Shown one piece after another: positions 36,801 to 48,800 of a stretch of DNA of 64,000 nucleotides. Origin of the DNA: Lomentospora prolificans (lineage: Eukaryota; Ascomycota; Sordariomycetes; Microascales; Microascaceae); the NCBI GenBank assembly GCA_029532625.1, contig JARFXM010000004.1, positions 2,790,001 through 2,854,000 on the forward strand, written 5' to 3'. Position 1 is the first letter of the stretch, and each line of letters starts with the position of its first letter. A model generated the notes under the pieces. It had not been told where the DNA came from. It was given only the letters and a program-made list of their open reading frames with translations, and ran no database searches. Position numbers and translations under genes: made by a program.

Positions 36801-39800
36801 GTTGGCCAGCCGTCTGTTCTCCAGAACATGTCCGACTTGAAGGAGCCGTTCCCCACTATTGAGCGCGTCCTGGCTGCGTACCCCGAGGCTGAGACCCAGA
36901 TTGTCAACGCCCACGATGTTGAGCATTTCCTACTCCTCTGCATGCGTCCTATCCAGAAGCCTGTTCCATTCGTCCCTATCTTTGACGACAACTTCGAGTT
37001 CTACTTCAAGAAGGACTCTTTGTGGCAATCGGAGGATGTCCAGGCAGTGCAAGGCCAGGATGTTGGCAGGACTTGTATTCTTCAAGGTCCTGTTGCCGTC
37101 AAGTATTCTACCGTCATGGATGAGCCTATCAAGCAGATCCTTGATGGAATTCACAACGGCCATATTGCTGGGCTGACCCGGGATATCTATGGTGGAGACG
37201 CTAGCAAAATTCCCACCGTTGAATACTTTGGTGGCAGGGTTACGGAGGCGGAAATCCCTGTTGACTTGGATTCTCTCACTGTGTCCTACGACGCTCACAA
37301 GAACACGTATCGTTTGTCGTCGTCAGCTACCGCTGTGATGCCTCCCTTGGAGTCGTGGTTGGCGCTTCTTGCTGGCGCTAGCCGGAACTGGCGACATGCT
37401 CTGCTCCTTTCCGACGTTGTCGTTCAGGGTCAGAAATACGAAACCAACCCCATCAAGAGGATTTTTGCTCCTACTAAGGGCATGTTTGTCGAGATCCAAC
37501 ACCCCAATGATCCTCAAAAGACAGTGATCATTGTTCGGGAGCAGCCCAAGCACAATCACTATGTGGATGTGATCGAAGTCAAGCTCGATGGTCCTAATGA
37601 GATAATCGTCAACTTGATCAAGGACACCACTGCGCTTGGGAAGTCTGTGGCTCTACCACTTAAGTTCACCTACCACCCCGAGGCTGGGTATTCGCCCATC
37701 CGCGAGGTGATGGAAGGTCGCAACGATCGCATCAAGGAATTCTACTGGAAGGCTTGGTTCGGCAACGATCGGTTGGACCTTGATGCCCTCGTCACGGCCA
37801 AGTTCGATGGTGGCCAAACTACCATCACTGGCGCGGCCATCAATGACTTCATCCATGCCGTCGGAAACACTGGGGAGGCTTTCGTGGACCGGCCTGGCAA
37901 GGTCATGTACGCTCCCATGGATTTCGCTATTGTGGTTGGGTGGAAGGCCATCACCAAGCCTATCTTCCCACGCAAGATTGATGGAGACCTTCTTAAGCTT
38001 GTCCATCTGTCCAACGCGTTCCGAATGATGCCTGGTGCCGAGCCCCTCAAAAAGGGCGACGTAGTGACCACTACGGCGCAAATCAATGCCGTCATCAACC
38101 AGGAGTCCGGCAAGATGGTCGAGGTTTGTGGCACGATTGTTCGTGACGGTGAGGCGGTCATGGAGGTTACCTCCCAGTTCCTCTACCGCGGCACCTATAC
38201 TGACTACGAGAACACCTTCCAACGCAAACTCGAGACTCCTGTCCAGGTTCATCTCGCCACCACTAAGGATGTTGCAGTGCTCCGATCTAAGCAGTGGTTC
38301 ATGGCCGATGAGATGCCTCAGAACATTGAGCTTCTTGGGCAGACTCTTACCTTCCGTCTCCAGAGCTTGGTGCGTTTCAAGAACAAGGATGTTTTCAGCA
38401 GTGTGGAGACTCGTGGCCCCGTTCTCCTCGAGCTGCCTACCAAGGAAATCATTCAAGTCGCCAGCGTTGATTACGAGGCAGGTCCTTCGCACGGAAACCC
38501 TGTCATTGACTATCTTAGTCGTAACGGTGTTCCCCTTGATCAGCCCGTGCATTTCGAGAACCCAATCCCTCTTAGTGGCAAGACTCCTCTCCAGCTCCGC
38601 GCTCCTGCCTCCAACGAGAACTATGCCCGTGTCTCCGGCGACTACAATCCTATCCACGTTTCTCGCGTCTTCTCCAGCTATGCTAACCTTCCTGGTACTA
38701 TTACTCATGGCATGTATTCTAGTGCTGCTGTGCGTAGCCTTGTGGAGACTTGGGCGGCGGATAACAACATCGGCCGTGTCCGGAGCTTCCACGCATCATT
38801 GGTTGGCATGGTCCTTCCCAACGATGATATCCAGGTGAAGCTGCAGCATGTGGGTATGGTGGCTGGTCGCAAGATCATCAAAGTCGAGGCTATCAACAAG
38901 GATAGTGAGGAAAAGGTCTTGTTGGGCGAGGCCGAAGTTGAGCAGCCCGTGACTGCCTATGTTTTCACTGGCCAGGGTTCCCAGGAGCAGGGTATGGGTA
39001 TGGACTTGTACGCAAGCAGCCCGGTTGCCAAGGACATCTGGGATCGCGCTGACAGGTACCTCCTCGACAACTACGGTATGTTCACACCCTCTCGTTTGCC
39101 TCGACCTTTGTTTACTAACAGCTTGTTTTCAAGGCTTCTCCATCACCAACATTGTCAGGAACAACCCCAAGGAGCTGACTATTCATTTCGGCGGGCCTCG
39201 TGGAAAGGCTATTCGCCAGAACTATATGGCTATGACTTTCGAGACGGTCTCAAGCGATGGCACCGTCAAGTCGGAGCGGATCTTCGACGAGATCGATGAG
39301 ACCACAACTTCATACACGTACCGTTCGCCTACCGGTCTGTTGTCGGCTACTCAATTCACGCAGCCTGCTCTTACTCTTATGGAGAAGGCTAGTTTTGAGG
39401 ACATGAAGTCGAAGGGGCTCGTTCCGAGGGACAGCACTTTCGCCGGCCACTCGCTCGGTGAATACTCGGCGCTCACTGCACTGGCTGACGTTATGCCTAT
39501 TGAGAGTTTGGTGTCGGTGGTCTTCTACCGTGGTCTTACCATGCAGGTAGCCGTCGAACGCGACGAAGCTGGACGTTCTAACTACTCGATGTGTGCCGTT
39601 AACCCCAGCCGCATCTCGAAGACTTTCACGGAGGAGGCGCTCCAATATGTTGTTGACAACATTGCCGAGGAGACTGGCTGGCTGATCGAGATTGTCAACT
39701 ACAACGTTGCCAACATGCAATATGTATGCGCTGGTGATCTCCGCGCGCTTGACACTCTCACGGGTGTGACCAACTTTGTCAAGAAGCAGCAGATTGACAT

Positions 39801-40269
39801 TGAGGAAATGAAGGGCAACATCTCTGAGACAAAGGATGCCCTGCGCAGCATCATCAAGGGCTGCGCTGAGGCCACTCTGAGGAAGCCCCAGCCTATTGAG
39901 CTCGAGCGGGGCTATGCCACCATTCCGCTCCGAGGCATCGATGTACCTTTCCACTCGACTTTCTTGCGCTCCGGCGTTAAGCCGTTCAGGTCTTTCCTCC
40001 TCAAGAAGATCAACAAGACGACCATTGACCCGGCCAAGCTTATCGGCAAATATATCCCCAACGTAACGGCTAAGCCATTCGAGTTGACCAAGGAGTATTT
40101 CGAGGATGTGTACAAGTTGACCAACTCGCCCCGTATCGGCCATGTCTTGGCCAACTGGGACAAGTACACTTCGGATGAAGCGGATAGTGACGACTCGAAC
40201 AGCGGTTCCGAGACGAGGGCCCTCAACGGAACCGATGTTGAGCAGGCTGGTGCCGGGGCCGCTGCCTGA
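33879..40269 (+). CDS. fas1: Fatty acid synthase subunit beta (FAS1)
   Basis: Exons 33879-39075 and 39134-40269 give 2110 aa. Order of domains: acetyl transferase with TTGHSQGVVVAA (catalytic Ser about 285); enoyl reductase of the FMN type (VMVAGMTPATVPWDF, then LAGGGYFDPRMM); dehydratase with the hot-dog motif GDYNPIHVS; and malonyl/palmitoyl transferase with FAGHSLGEYSAL (about residue 1836). A Ser/Asp-rich tail ends the protein. It partners FAS2, the divergently transcribed neighbour. The single coding intron joins LLDNYG to FSITNIV between the dehydratase and the transferase serine. The start MYGTGTGPQTGVSTPRSSAS is the usual euascomycete N-terminus. Its 3' flank is T-rich. Confidence 0.97.
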
Positions 40270-40865
40270 AGGGGCCGGTAACTGACCGCCATACACTCGA
40301 AGCCATTTGAGTTTCCCCGCCCTCTTCTTTTTATTTATTCTTTTTTTTTTTTTTTTTTATCTTTGTCCCCCCTTTCTTTCTCCCGTTTTCTTACTTTTCA
40401 CGCGAGAAGAAGGGACTCGCGTTGGGGGATAAGAAGACAAGAAGGAAGAAAGGGACCCATACTATATTTGATGTGATGAGAATCGACTGCGATAGAAAGG
40501 GATCGCCTCGTCGATGTTATGCTGCCATGGGTTTTAGAGTTACGTTTTGGGAGGGCTTGGTTTAACTCGGCATCTATAGACCACGTTGTTGTACGACTGC
40601 GTTCAATGGTTTTTGTTCTCTGCTTTTCGAGCGCGAGGCAATATTTTTTTTAGACTCTTAGTTTGTTAATGAAGTCATTTTGACTACCAAAACACAAAGC
40701 GTTGCTCTCCATTTTCCCGTGAGACGAAGACCGTGTTGCATTGCTAACATTGCGTTGTATTTGCTGGCGAAAGGCGTCCTCTCTGCGTATGTGTGGTGCC
40801 AGAAACGAGGCTGGCGGCGTCGATATTATGTGGCATCTTGCTTGGGTTATCCTGGCGACCGGGTT

Positions 40866-40932
40866 CTTATCTCTAGGCACTCTCATTACTTCGTACCGTC
40901 TGCTGCACTGCACTGATAAGGGGGGCTTATCA
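40866..40932 (+). promoter_or_regulatory. Cluster of GATA-factor sites, including an inverted pair
   Basis: TGATAAG at 40914-40920 and its exact inverse CTTATCA at 40926-40932 are separated by five G. A third site (TTATCT, AGATAA on the minus strand) lies at 40866-40871. All fit the HGATAR consensus of AreA/NIT2 nitrogen regulators, which prefer closely spaced pairs. The cluster is about 470 nt upstream of guanine deaminase, a nitrogen-scavenging gene. Confidence 0.55.
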
Positions 40933-41152
40933 AGCCTGCTGCGGCAAGCCTCCAATAATATATCTAAGGGAATCAATCAGTCTCAATCCTTCCCCGGAGC
41001 TGAGGATCATTATTCCATGGGGGCCTTCGGCGGGCGGCAGATGCCGAAGCAAATTGAAAAGTGTCAGGTCTGTCTGTCAAAGAAGGGAGCGCTGGCTGCT
41101 CGCTAGCTGGCAATTAGAAGCCAACATTAACAAAGCTGGCTCGGCTCCTGCC

Positions 41153-41269
41153 AGCCAGCCAGCTTGCCTCTCGGAGTTGGCCGCCCACTGCGCTAAAACC
41201 GGGCGCTGGCACCCGCGCTGGCACCCGCGCTGGCACGCCTGGCTGGCTATGTATAATAGCTGGCTGGCT
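41153..41269. repeat. GCTGGC-rich block with 12-nt perfect inverted repeat and 12-nt tandem repeats
   Basis: AGCCAGCCAGCT (41153-41164) is the exact inverse complement of AGCTGGCTGGCT (41258-41269). Between them GCGCTGGCACCC is repeated in tandem, with two full and one nearly full copy at 41203-41238. The block lies 130-245 nt before the guanine deaminase start. Confidence 0.85.
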
Positions 41270-41397
41270 AGCCTCAGGTCGCTGGCAATGGATTGATCGA
41301 TCGATCGATACGTTTTCTCGACTTCGCGTTTGATTCCTTCCTTCCATCGATGCCCTTTTTGACGGAGAGAATTGCTCGATGGAAATTTGGTGAAACG

Positions 41398-41742
41398 ATG
41401 GCGGGCACAAAGAACCAGCTCTTCATGGGCAACTTTATTCATTCCAAGACACGGGAAGAGCTAGAATACCTCATCAATACCGCCGTGTGCGTCGACGCCA
41501 AGGGCGTTATTGTCGCTGTCGAAAGAGGATGTGACCGGGAAACGGCCGAGAGGACCTTGTATCCTCGGCTGGGGTGGAAGGCTGGCGAGGTCGACGTCAA
41601 CGTCTGCGGGGACGGGGACTTTTTCTTTCCCGGATTCATTGGTGAGTCTTGTTCTTGTTCGTGGCGGGCGATGTTGCACCATCGGGGTTTGGTGAGAGTG
41701 ACACACACACACACACACACAGAGAGAGAGAGACAGAGAGAC

Positions 41743-41777
<35 letters not shown>

Positions 41778-42961
41778 TGCTGACTGAAATGCCATATTGC
41801 CAAGACACCCATCTTCACGCTTCCCAATACCCCAACGTGGGTATTTTCGGCAAGAGCACGCTCCTTGACTGGCTAAACACCTACACGTTCCCTCTCGAGG
41901 CCAAACTCGGCGACGAGAAGTTGGCCAGAAGGGTGTACACGGCTGTTGTCCGCAAGACGCTCTCGCACGGCACTACGACGGCGTGCTACTATGCCACCCG
42001 CCACGTCGGGTCTACCAACGTGCTGGCGGACCTATGCCTCGAGCTTGGGCAGCGTGCGCTCGTGGGCAGGGTATGCATGGACGAAGCGTCCATGTGCCCG
42101 GATTTCTACCGTGACGAATCGCCCGAGTGGGCCCTCGAGGCTACAAAGGCGTGCATTGCACACATCAAGGGCATTGATCCCGACTACGCGCTCGTGAAAC
42201 CCGTCATCACGCCCCGGTTCGCGCCGAGCTGCACAAGCCAGGTCATGCGTCTACTGGGAGCCCTACAGAAGGAGATGGACTTGCCAGTCCAAACCCACAT
42301 TTCGGAAAACACGTCCGAGATTGCGCTGGTGAAGAGCTTGTTCCCGGAAAGCAAGCACTACACGGACGTCTACGATACCCACGGCCTCTTGACGGAGAAG
42401 ACAATCCTGGCGCACGGCGTCCACTTGTCGGAGGAAGAAGCGACTCTCATCTCGGAGCGGAAAGCAAAGGTGTCGCACTGCCCGTCGAGCAACTCGTCCA
42501 TCACGAGTGGTGCCGCGCGCGTCAGGTGGCTGTGGGACAAGGGCATAGAGGTCGGGCTGGGCACCGACATGTCTGGCGGGTACAGCCCGTCCGTGCTGGA
42601 GAACGCGAGGCAGGCCAATCTCGTGAGCCGGCACGTGGCCATGGGGATCCCTGACGGCGAGGAGAAGGAGCGGACCAAGCTTACTGTGGACGAGGTGCTG
42701 TATCTGGCTACCAGGGGCGGTGCCAACGTTGTGGGCATGGAGGACAAGATTGGCGCGTTTGAGGTCGGGAAGGAGTTTGATGCGATTCAAGTCGGCTTAG
42801 GCGCCATCGATGAAGAGGGCATCTTGCGGGGCGAGGGCAACGTCGACATCTTTGGGTGGGAGAACTGGGAAGAGAAGGTGGCCAAGTGGTTGTTCAATGG
42901 CGACGACAGGAACTGTAAGAAGGTCTGGGTCAAGGGGGTTTTGGTCCACGAGCGCAAGTAG
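41398..42961 (+). CDS. Guanine deaminase
   Basis: Converts guanine to xanthine and ammonia in purine catabolism; cytosolic zinc amidohydrolase. Exons 41398-41641 and 41805-42961 give 466 aa. After splicing the frame reads PGFIDTHLHASQY, where His84 and His86 are the first metal ligands. QTHISEN provides the next His, AHGVHLSEEE follows, and GLGTDMSGGYSPS supplies the catalytic Asp. The intron cuts exactly before the metal-binding motif and contains a long dinucleotide repeat. An in-frame ATG at 41350 would add 16 residues; 41398 (MAGTKNQLFMGNFIH) fits the family better. GATA sites upstream suggest nitrogen regulation. Confidence 0.92.
41701..41776. repeat. Compound (AC)n(AG)n microsatellite inside the guanine deaminase intron
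   Basis: Ten AC units are followed by a nearly pure AG run to 41776 within the 163-nt intron. The coding strand is purine-rich. The repeat occupies the middle of the intron, between the donor and the acceptor at 41804. Confidence 0.9.
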
Positions 42962-43467
42962 ACGTTTTGCTTTTTAAAACAGCGGCAGAGATGAGAGATG
43001 CATACAGGTAAAGCCAGCTAGACATATATATTTTTCCTTGGAATATAGAGAGTATCTGACATGCGGGAAGGTGGGCCAGTACCTTTGGTGTCTAATGTGG
43101 TTGCAGCTTGACTTAAGTGCCTATTGAGTGATTGAAGGTCAGAAGTTAAAAGCATCAATCCTGGCCATTGCACAGGCCCTACAAGGTATAAGTGGATGGA
43201 CTATTATAATATTGATGTGCACTAACGTCCACACCGTGTGCACTGGAGGTCAATATCGCCAGCTGGCCAGGCGGCGCAGTGCAGCACTGAAGGCAGGCGA
43301 AGCCGCCTGGCCACGCGCTGAACTTGTCTCTCACTGCCCAGCAATAATAGGAAGTAGTCCCCACTCCCGGTTGTGGCTGACTCAGCATCAACAACATATC
43401 CTTCACCCATCGGAATTCTCGATCCCAAAAAGCTCATAAAAATCTCCACGTCTTTGAGAACCACACA

Positions 43468-43488
43468 ATGGCCCAACGTCCGCCATGA
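43468..43488 (+). promoter_or_regulatory. uORF overlapping the start codon of the PPR-like gene (ATGA)
   Basis: A six-codon frame (MAQRPP) begins at ATG 43468 with A at -3 and ends at TGA 43486-43488. That TGA overlaps the main ATG (43485-43487) by two bases in the sequence ATGA. The uORF is in a different frame from the main protein. Confidence 0.5.
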
Positions 43489-45240
43489 GAGGCTCGCGGA
43501 TAGTCTTCAGAAGGCAATGGCGACCTGCAAACCTGCAGCTTTCAAATACCCACGTAGCGAGTTTGACCGGAACCGCAGTCTTCCGCCGCCAAAACTGGTC
43601 CGACTCTGGCCCTCCCCAGACAAGATTGTCTTCGCGACCGCCGCCTGCGAACCCCAGTGGATGGGGGAGCTCACAGATTCGGCCCCGCCAAAAGCTTGAA
43701 ACCCCCGTCGAAACCGACCCCTCTGCTACCGAAAATGCCGTTGACAAGCAAGAAACTCTTGGTTGGAGCAGAGAGGCATTCCGGGCCTTCCTTGACGACA
43801 AGGGTTCCTCGGTAGTGCTGGCCCGCTTCCAAGAGCTCGCCGCGCGGCAGTTGGATACAAAAGGGAGAGCCGGAACCCTGGTCGAGGCCTTGAAGGAGAT
43901 GCGCGCCCTCGGGATACGGCCCAACCCTGCGTTTTACGGCCTAGCGCTAGCCGTATGTCTAAATATCCGTAGCCGGTGTTGACGGCGTTTTGCTGACTTG
44001 CTGGTTTCAGGCTCTTGCGGTCCATCCTGATTACCTCCTCCGGGCGACTATTCTCGATGCAATGCGAAAAGACTGGGTAGAGTTCACCCCCGACCACAGG
44101 ATCTACGTTGTGCTCGGCATGCTACGGGACGGCCAGTATGAGATGGCCTTTGACGAACTGGAGGAGCTTGTGGCTGAAGAGGTCCCTGTTTCATACTGGT
44201 TCTATGAAGTGTTCGTCTACGCGTTCGGAAAGCTCGGCTTCCTTGAAGAGGCTATGCGGGCGCTGGAATACAGAGAGCAACAAGCAGATGCTCCAGCCAT
44301 ATCACCCAACCTACTATACTACCTCCTCGATGCGTGTAGTGCCGCCTACCATCATCACGGCACCACGCACTTTTGGAAGGTTGCCGTGAAGGAGAATGGC
44401 ATTGTTCCCTCAGATGGTACCCTTCTAAACGTGATAAACACCGCTGCTCGACACACCGATCCCGAACTTGCGCTGGAAGCCCTGCGAGTGACGACTGATC
44501 GCCGCGTACAGTTGTCCTTCCAGCACTTTGAGCCAATAATAGAGGCATACGCCGGCGTTGGAGACCTGGCCGGCGCTTTCCGGATACTTTGTGTGATGGA
44601 TAGAGCCGGCATCCGCCCTGGTCGAGACGCGACGAGGTGCCTTTTTGACGCACTTCGAAATACTCCCGACCAGGTAGATGCGTGTGTCGACATTCTCAAA
44701 AGCCTCGGTGAATCGTATCGAGTGCCCATCGCCGCGTTCAATGTCCTTGTCGAAGTCCTTTGCTCCTCGGGCGATATCGCCTCTGCGGAAGCGCTCTACA
44801 ATGATCTCCCCTCAATCACTACGGACCCTCCAACAGTCACGACCTTCCACCCTTTCCTCACATCTGCCGAACCGTCAATTGAGATATGCATGACCGCCAT
44901 AGAATCATTTCCAAACCTCACCCTCCCACCCCCCGACCTCTCCAAGCTTACCCTCCACCTCGCCCGCACCTCCTTGGACGCCGCCCTCGCCTACCTCCGC
45001 CGCATAGATGCCGTCTACAAACCACCCCGCTCTCATCCCGCCCGCGCGAACACGAAGCCCGACGCCTGGATCCTCTACGCCGATGCGGTGAGGGCCGTCG
45101 CCGTGGAGATGTTCCGCCATCGCGACCCTCGCACCTGGGAGTTCTTCTCCGAAATGGGCCGCCGGAACCCCGCCTTGGCTGCCGAACTGAGGGAACTTGG
45201 ACGGGGCGTCGGCGAGGCTGTGGCGGGGGAGACGGCCTAG
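43485..45240 (+). CDS. Pentatricopeptide-repeat-like mitochondrial protein
   Basis: Exons 43485-43952 and 44011-45240 give 565 aa. The N-terminal 70 residues are rich in Arg, Ser, Gln and Pro without acidic residues at first (MRGSRIVFRRQWRPAN), like a mitochondrial presequence. The body is a series of paired helices about 35 residues long with PPR features: LVEALKEMRALGIRPNPAFYGLAL, AFDELEELVAEEVPVSYWFYEVFVYAFGKLG, GAFRILCVMDRAGIRPGRD and ALYNDLPSITTDPPTVTTFHPFL. PPR proteins bind organellar RNA to stabilise, process or translate it. Its RNA target cannot be read from the sequence. It converges with the zinc-cluster gene. Confidence 0.75.
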
Positions 45241-45882
45241 CGTCGCCTGGACAAAGAGCGAGGAGCAGGGTTTGCTCGTGTCATTTCTTGTACATTTTTT
45301 GTTCACTACCCTTTTTTGATACCCGGATTTGTTTTTTCTTGTCATCATAGTTACGGACGGGGACCATGGACAGAATTTTTCTTTTTGTGACGGGTTGCGG
45401 GATCGGAATTGGACTTGGTTGTCTTTAGCATAGCAACAGCATTGAAAGTTGCTGGCGGGAATTGATTGATATATATGGCTTGCGTTGCAGTAGCCCACCC
45501 GTGTTACCTCCGCCGCTTCCATTGTGAGTATCTATATACATGTGCAGAAGAAATATGAGAGACATTGGAAACATCGAAGTCGTGTTTTCCAGCCTGAGGT
45601 TGGCTCATCCGGCTTTGGCCAGTTCCCAGTGGCATAAACCATTCTAAAAAAAAATTAAAACAAAAAGTAACATCCATCTATTATGACTGGAAAGGGAGTA
45701 TCATGAGCTTTTTTCAACCGTCCTGAATAATTAAAAAGAAGTGCTTCAACTCTAGTTGGTGGGTAATGTGTGCGAGTGTGAGAAAAAGCCTCTCACCGAC
45801 TCGCCAAGGGAAACAAAACCCCCCCAAGAAAAAGAAAAGAAAAGCAAAGAAAAAGGTGTAACAAAGAAGAAAAAAACCGGGA

Positions 45883-48800
45883 TTATGATTGACGTCGGTG
45901 ATGTACAGAGCCTCCGAGCAAATCAATAAGCGCATCGTTATCAGTTTGGCCCCCGTACGAGGACGCGCCGTGGCTGGACACGTTGATCGAAGTATGGGCC
46001 TGAGCCTGATAGGACCCGGCACCGGCGTAATTCGACTGATTGTCGCGGCCGGAGGACGACGCCATCGAAGAGTTGAAACTGTACCATGCCTGCTGCTGAC
46101 GACGTTGTTCAGGGCCCGTCTGCTGCTGGACTTGATGCTGAGGTTGCTTGGCCCTCTGGTTCTGCTTCGGTGGCTGGTGGTTGTAGGCCGGATATTGCTG
46201 CTGGGACTGCTGCGGGGCTCGGTCCTGCTGTGGCTTTGTGTATCGGCTTGACTGTGTCTGGGTCGAGGTGTTGTTTTCCCATGGATTGAATTGAGGATGC
46301 GATGAAGCCGTGGCGGGAACCGGGGTAGTTTTCTGGGTCCGCTGGGAGGTCGCCGGTCTGGCCTCGCCGGTCGTTGTTGGCGCGTTGGCGCCGGGTGTGG
46401 CTGAGCGGTAGTAGCTCCCGTACGAGTTGTACGACCGGTCATTTGACGCGCCTATGGGGTGCTGGGAGTACGGCTCGTAGGCGACTCGGTAGTTGGCGTT
46501 GTTGTTATCATTCTGGGACGAGAACCCGCTATAGCCAAAGTTGCCAAGTTCCGACAGGCTCGAGGCCGCGTTGTATATCGACGCGTCAGGACGCTTCGCT
46601 TCCCCTTGCGTGGCATGAGTCGTATTCTCATCCGTATCCTCACTGCGGCGAGTAGTGTCGGCTCCAGCTCCAGCTCTGGCCATCCCAGACCCCACTGGAG
46701 GCAACGGCTTTGGCTCCTGTTGCTGCGACTGATGCATAGATACGGTAAGAGTTCGAGATGGCGCCTTCTCGGACCCAGGGGTACGGCTATGGACACGAGT
46801 ACTCTGGCGCGACTTCGCCCCTGGGTTAGGCGCCGACGGGGATTGCGCCGGCGAGTTTTGGCGTTCTAGAAGAACGGCTTGAGTAGCCGCTGCCATGTGC
46901 TCGGTAGCTTGATATGCTTGTGAGAGGTCGCTGGGGCTTGTGCCAGACGCAGCCTGCGCAGGATCGCTGACCAGACTTGTGAGAGAAGACGGGTTAATGG
47001 TGGTATACCCCCAGGCGCTGGCGACTGCAGGCTCCGGTACCGTAAGGGAAACGTGGTCGTCCGCTCCCTTGCTTACTTGAGTGGAGCTCGAGCTGCGGCG
47101 CTTGTTGGCTTTTTCCGCCTCGGCCTTCTTGGTTGAGGGCGCCTCCACAACTGGCTCAGGATAGGCAGCTACTCCACGCTCCGCTTGATGCGCTACGGCG
47201 GGTGGATATACTGCCTCTAGAGCATTTTGCGCCTCATGCTCGATGCCCGAAGTTTGCGTAGGCTGAGGGTACTGTACTTGGAGAGTGTCCGCATCAGTTT
47301 CGGGTTCATGGTCAAGACTCTCCTGCAGTGGATCGTCATCGATGACGTGGGAAATCTCGGCCTCCGTTTCGGTATTTTCCGCTACTAACGCATCCGACAT
47401 GCGCTTTTGCAGCCTGCTCTGTTGAAGAGGATATACACATTCCTCGCCTGCATCGAGGCAATTGACACAAGCTGGTTTTTCTCGACCGCACTTGATAGTC
47501 GCGTTAGTTAAGGTGACAGGAGGGTTAACAATCCTCGGGAGTATTACCTTTACTTTCCGTTTGCCCCGACAGTTCGAGCAGGACCCCCGAGTCAACATCT
47601 GCTTTTTGGGCTTGCCATTTGAATGCCTGGTCACTGGCGCAGCTCCGGGCGGTCCGGACGATGCAGAAGTCGCAGGTGGCACTGATGACTCGCTGGCCTC
47701 AACAGTGTTGGGGCCTTTATTTGGGTGGATGATTCTGAGCCTCTCGGCGCCATATCGCATCAGCATCACGAGAGATTCTTGTTGCAAGCCTGGTGATTGA
47801 TTCGAAAAGATGTGAAACTGATCCGTCGAAAGTGTACTAGGGTCAATATTTGACCCTTCCAGCAGCTCTATCGCTCGTAGGCGACGCCTCTCTGCTTCCT
47901 CCGGATCGATATTGACGAGAGGGCCTATCGGCGCAGCGCCTTCAGGCGCGACAGTCGAGGAATCACCCTGTCCATTTGGCGGATCAGCAGGTTCCGATGC
48001 GCCAGATTGTTCGGCCGCCTTTTTCTTGGCCCTTGGTGCTCGTTTTCTCTTTGGCTTGGGTTGAGAGCCATCTCCCGGAGCATCTCCTAGGGCGCTAGGA
48101 TTGGACGGATGAGCTGTGGCGAACTCGGGTTCGACGCCTGCGGGCGGTGGTTGACTTCCTCCAGCAGCGCCGCTCTTTTCCACTCTCGCTTTTTTCCTAG
48201 AGCTGCCACCTTGGCCTCCAGGAGCATCTCGTTTACGGCTGGGGTTTGCGCTCTTCGGCGTTTGAGCGGGATGGGCAGCGGGTCTGGGTGGTGGCGCGAA
48301 GAGCTCAAGCAGCTCTGCGACGGTTTTGTGGAAGGCCGTATGTGTGTATTTGACGGTGATATTTCGCAAGCTTTTAGAGAACGAGACTACCAAAGTCCCA
48401 CGACAGTCAAACGCCGGCCGACCTGTGGAATGTTAGTCGAGCTATTCTTGATCCCGTTCATACGCGTTTGAAAGGGTGGGGGGGGGGGTTCGCGTACTCG
48501 CCATGACCGGATCCAGTTCTTTGGCGCTATAGTCGCCGACTACAGCATTTCTCACAGTCCTTGCATTCTGCCGACTCCAGGCCTGTGTCGAGTGCTTGCA
48601 GATATAGGTAAACGTCCATCCCTGCGGCTTCCTTGACACCTCTCTGACGATCCAAGAGCTCCCGTCGCAGTTGCTGACAACATCAGAAATGCACTTGGCA
48701 ACAATATTTTGCAGTACCGGGTCGTCCTGGGGCTGGTTCATGATCGTTTCGTTCGCCGAAATAACGCGCGAGGGTTGGTTGGCGCCGTCTACTATAGGAG

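Larger units (their letters stand above)
40270..41397. other. FAS1 3' flank and guanine deaminase promoter, repeat-rich
   Basis: No gene is seen. After T-rich sequence following the FAS1 stop, the region holds paired GATA sites (40866-40932), a small CTTCGGC/GCCGAAG inverted repeat (41025-41049), a block dominated by GCTGGC words (41090-41290), and a GATC tetranucleotide run near 41294-41308. Confidence 0.7.

Noticed and set aside
24773..40269. FAS pair as part of a secondary-metabolite cluster
   Set aside because: Both subunits have the normal domain order and length of primary-metabolism FAS, and no polyketide synthase, P450, transporter or pathway regulator lies next to them.
34866..40296. 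Long antisense frames (359, 317, 379 and 328 codons) opposite FAS1
   Set aside because: Same effect of biased codon use in a highly expressed gene. They have no domains and no independent promoter or splice evidence.
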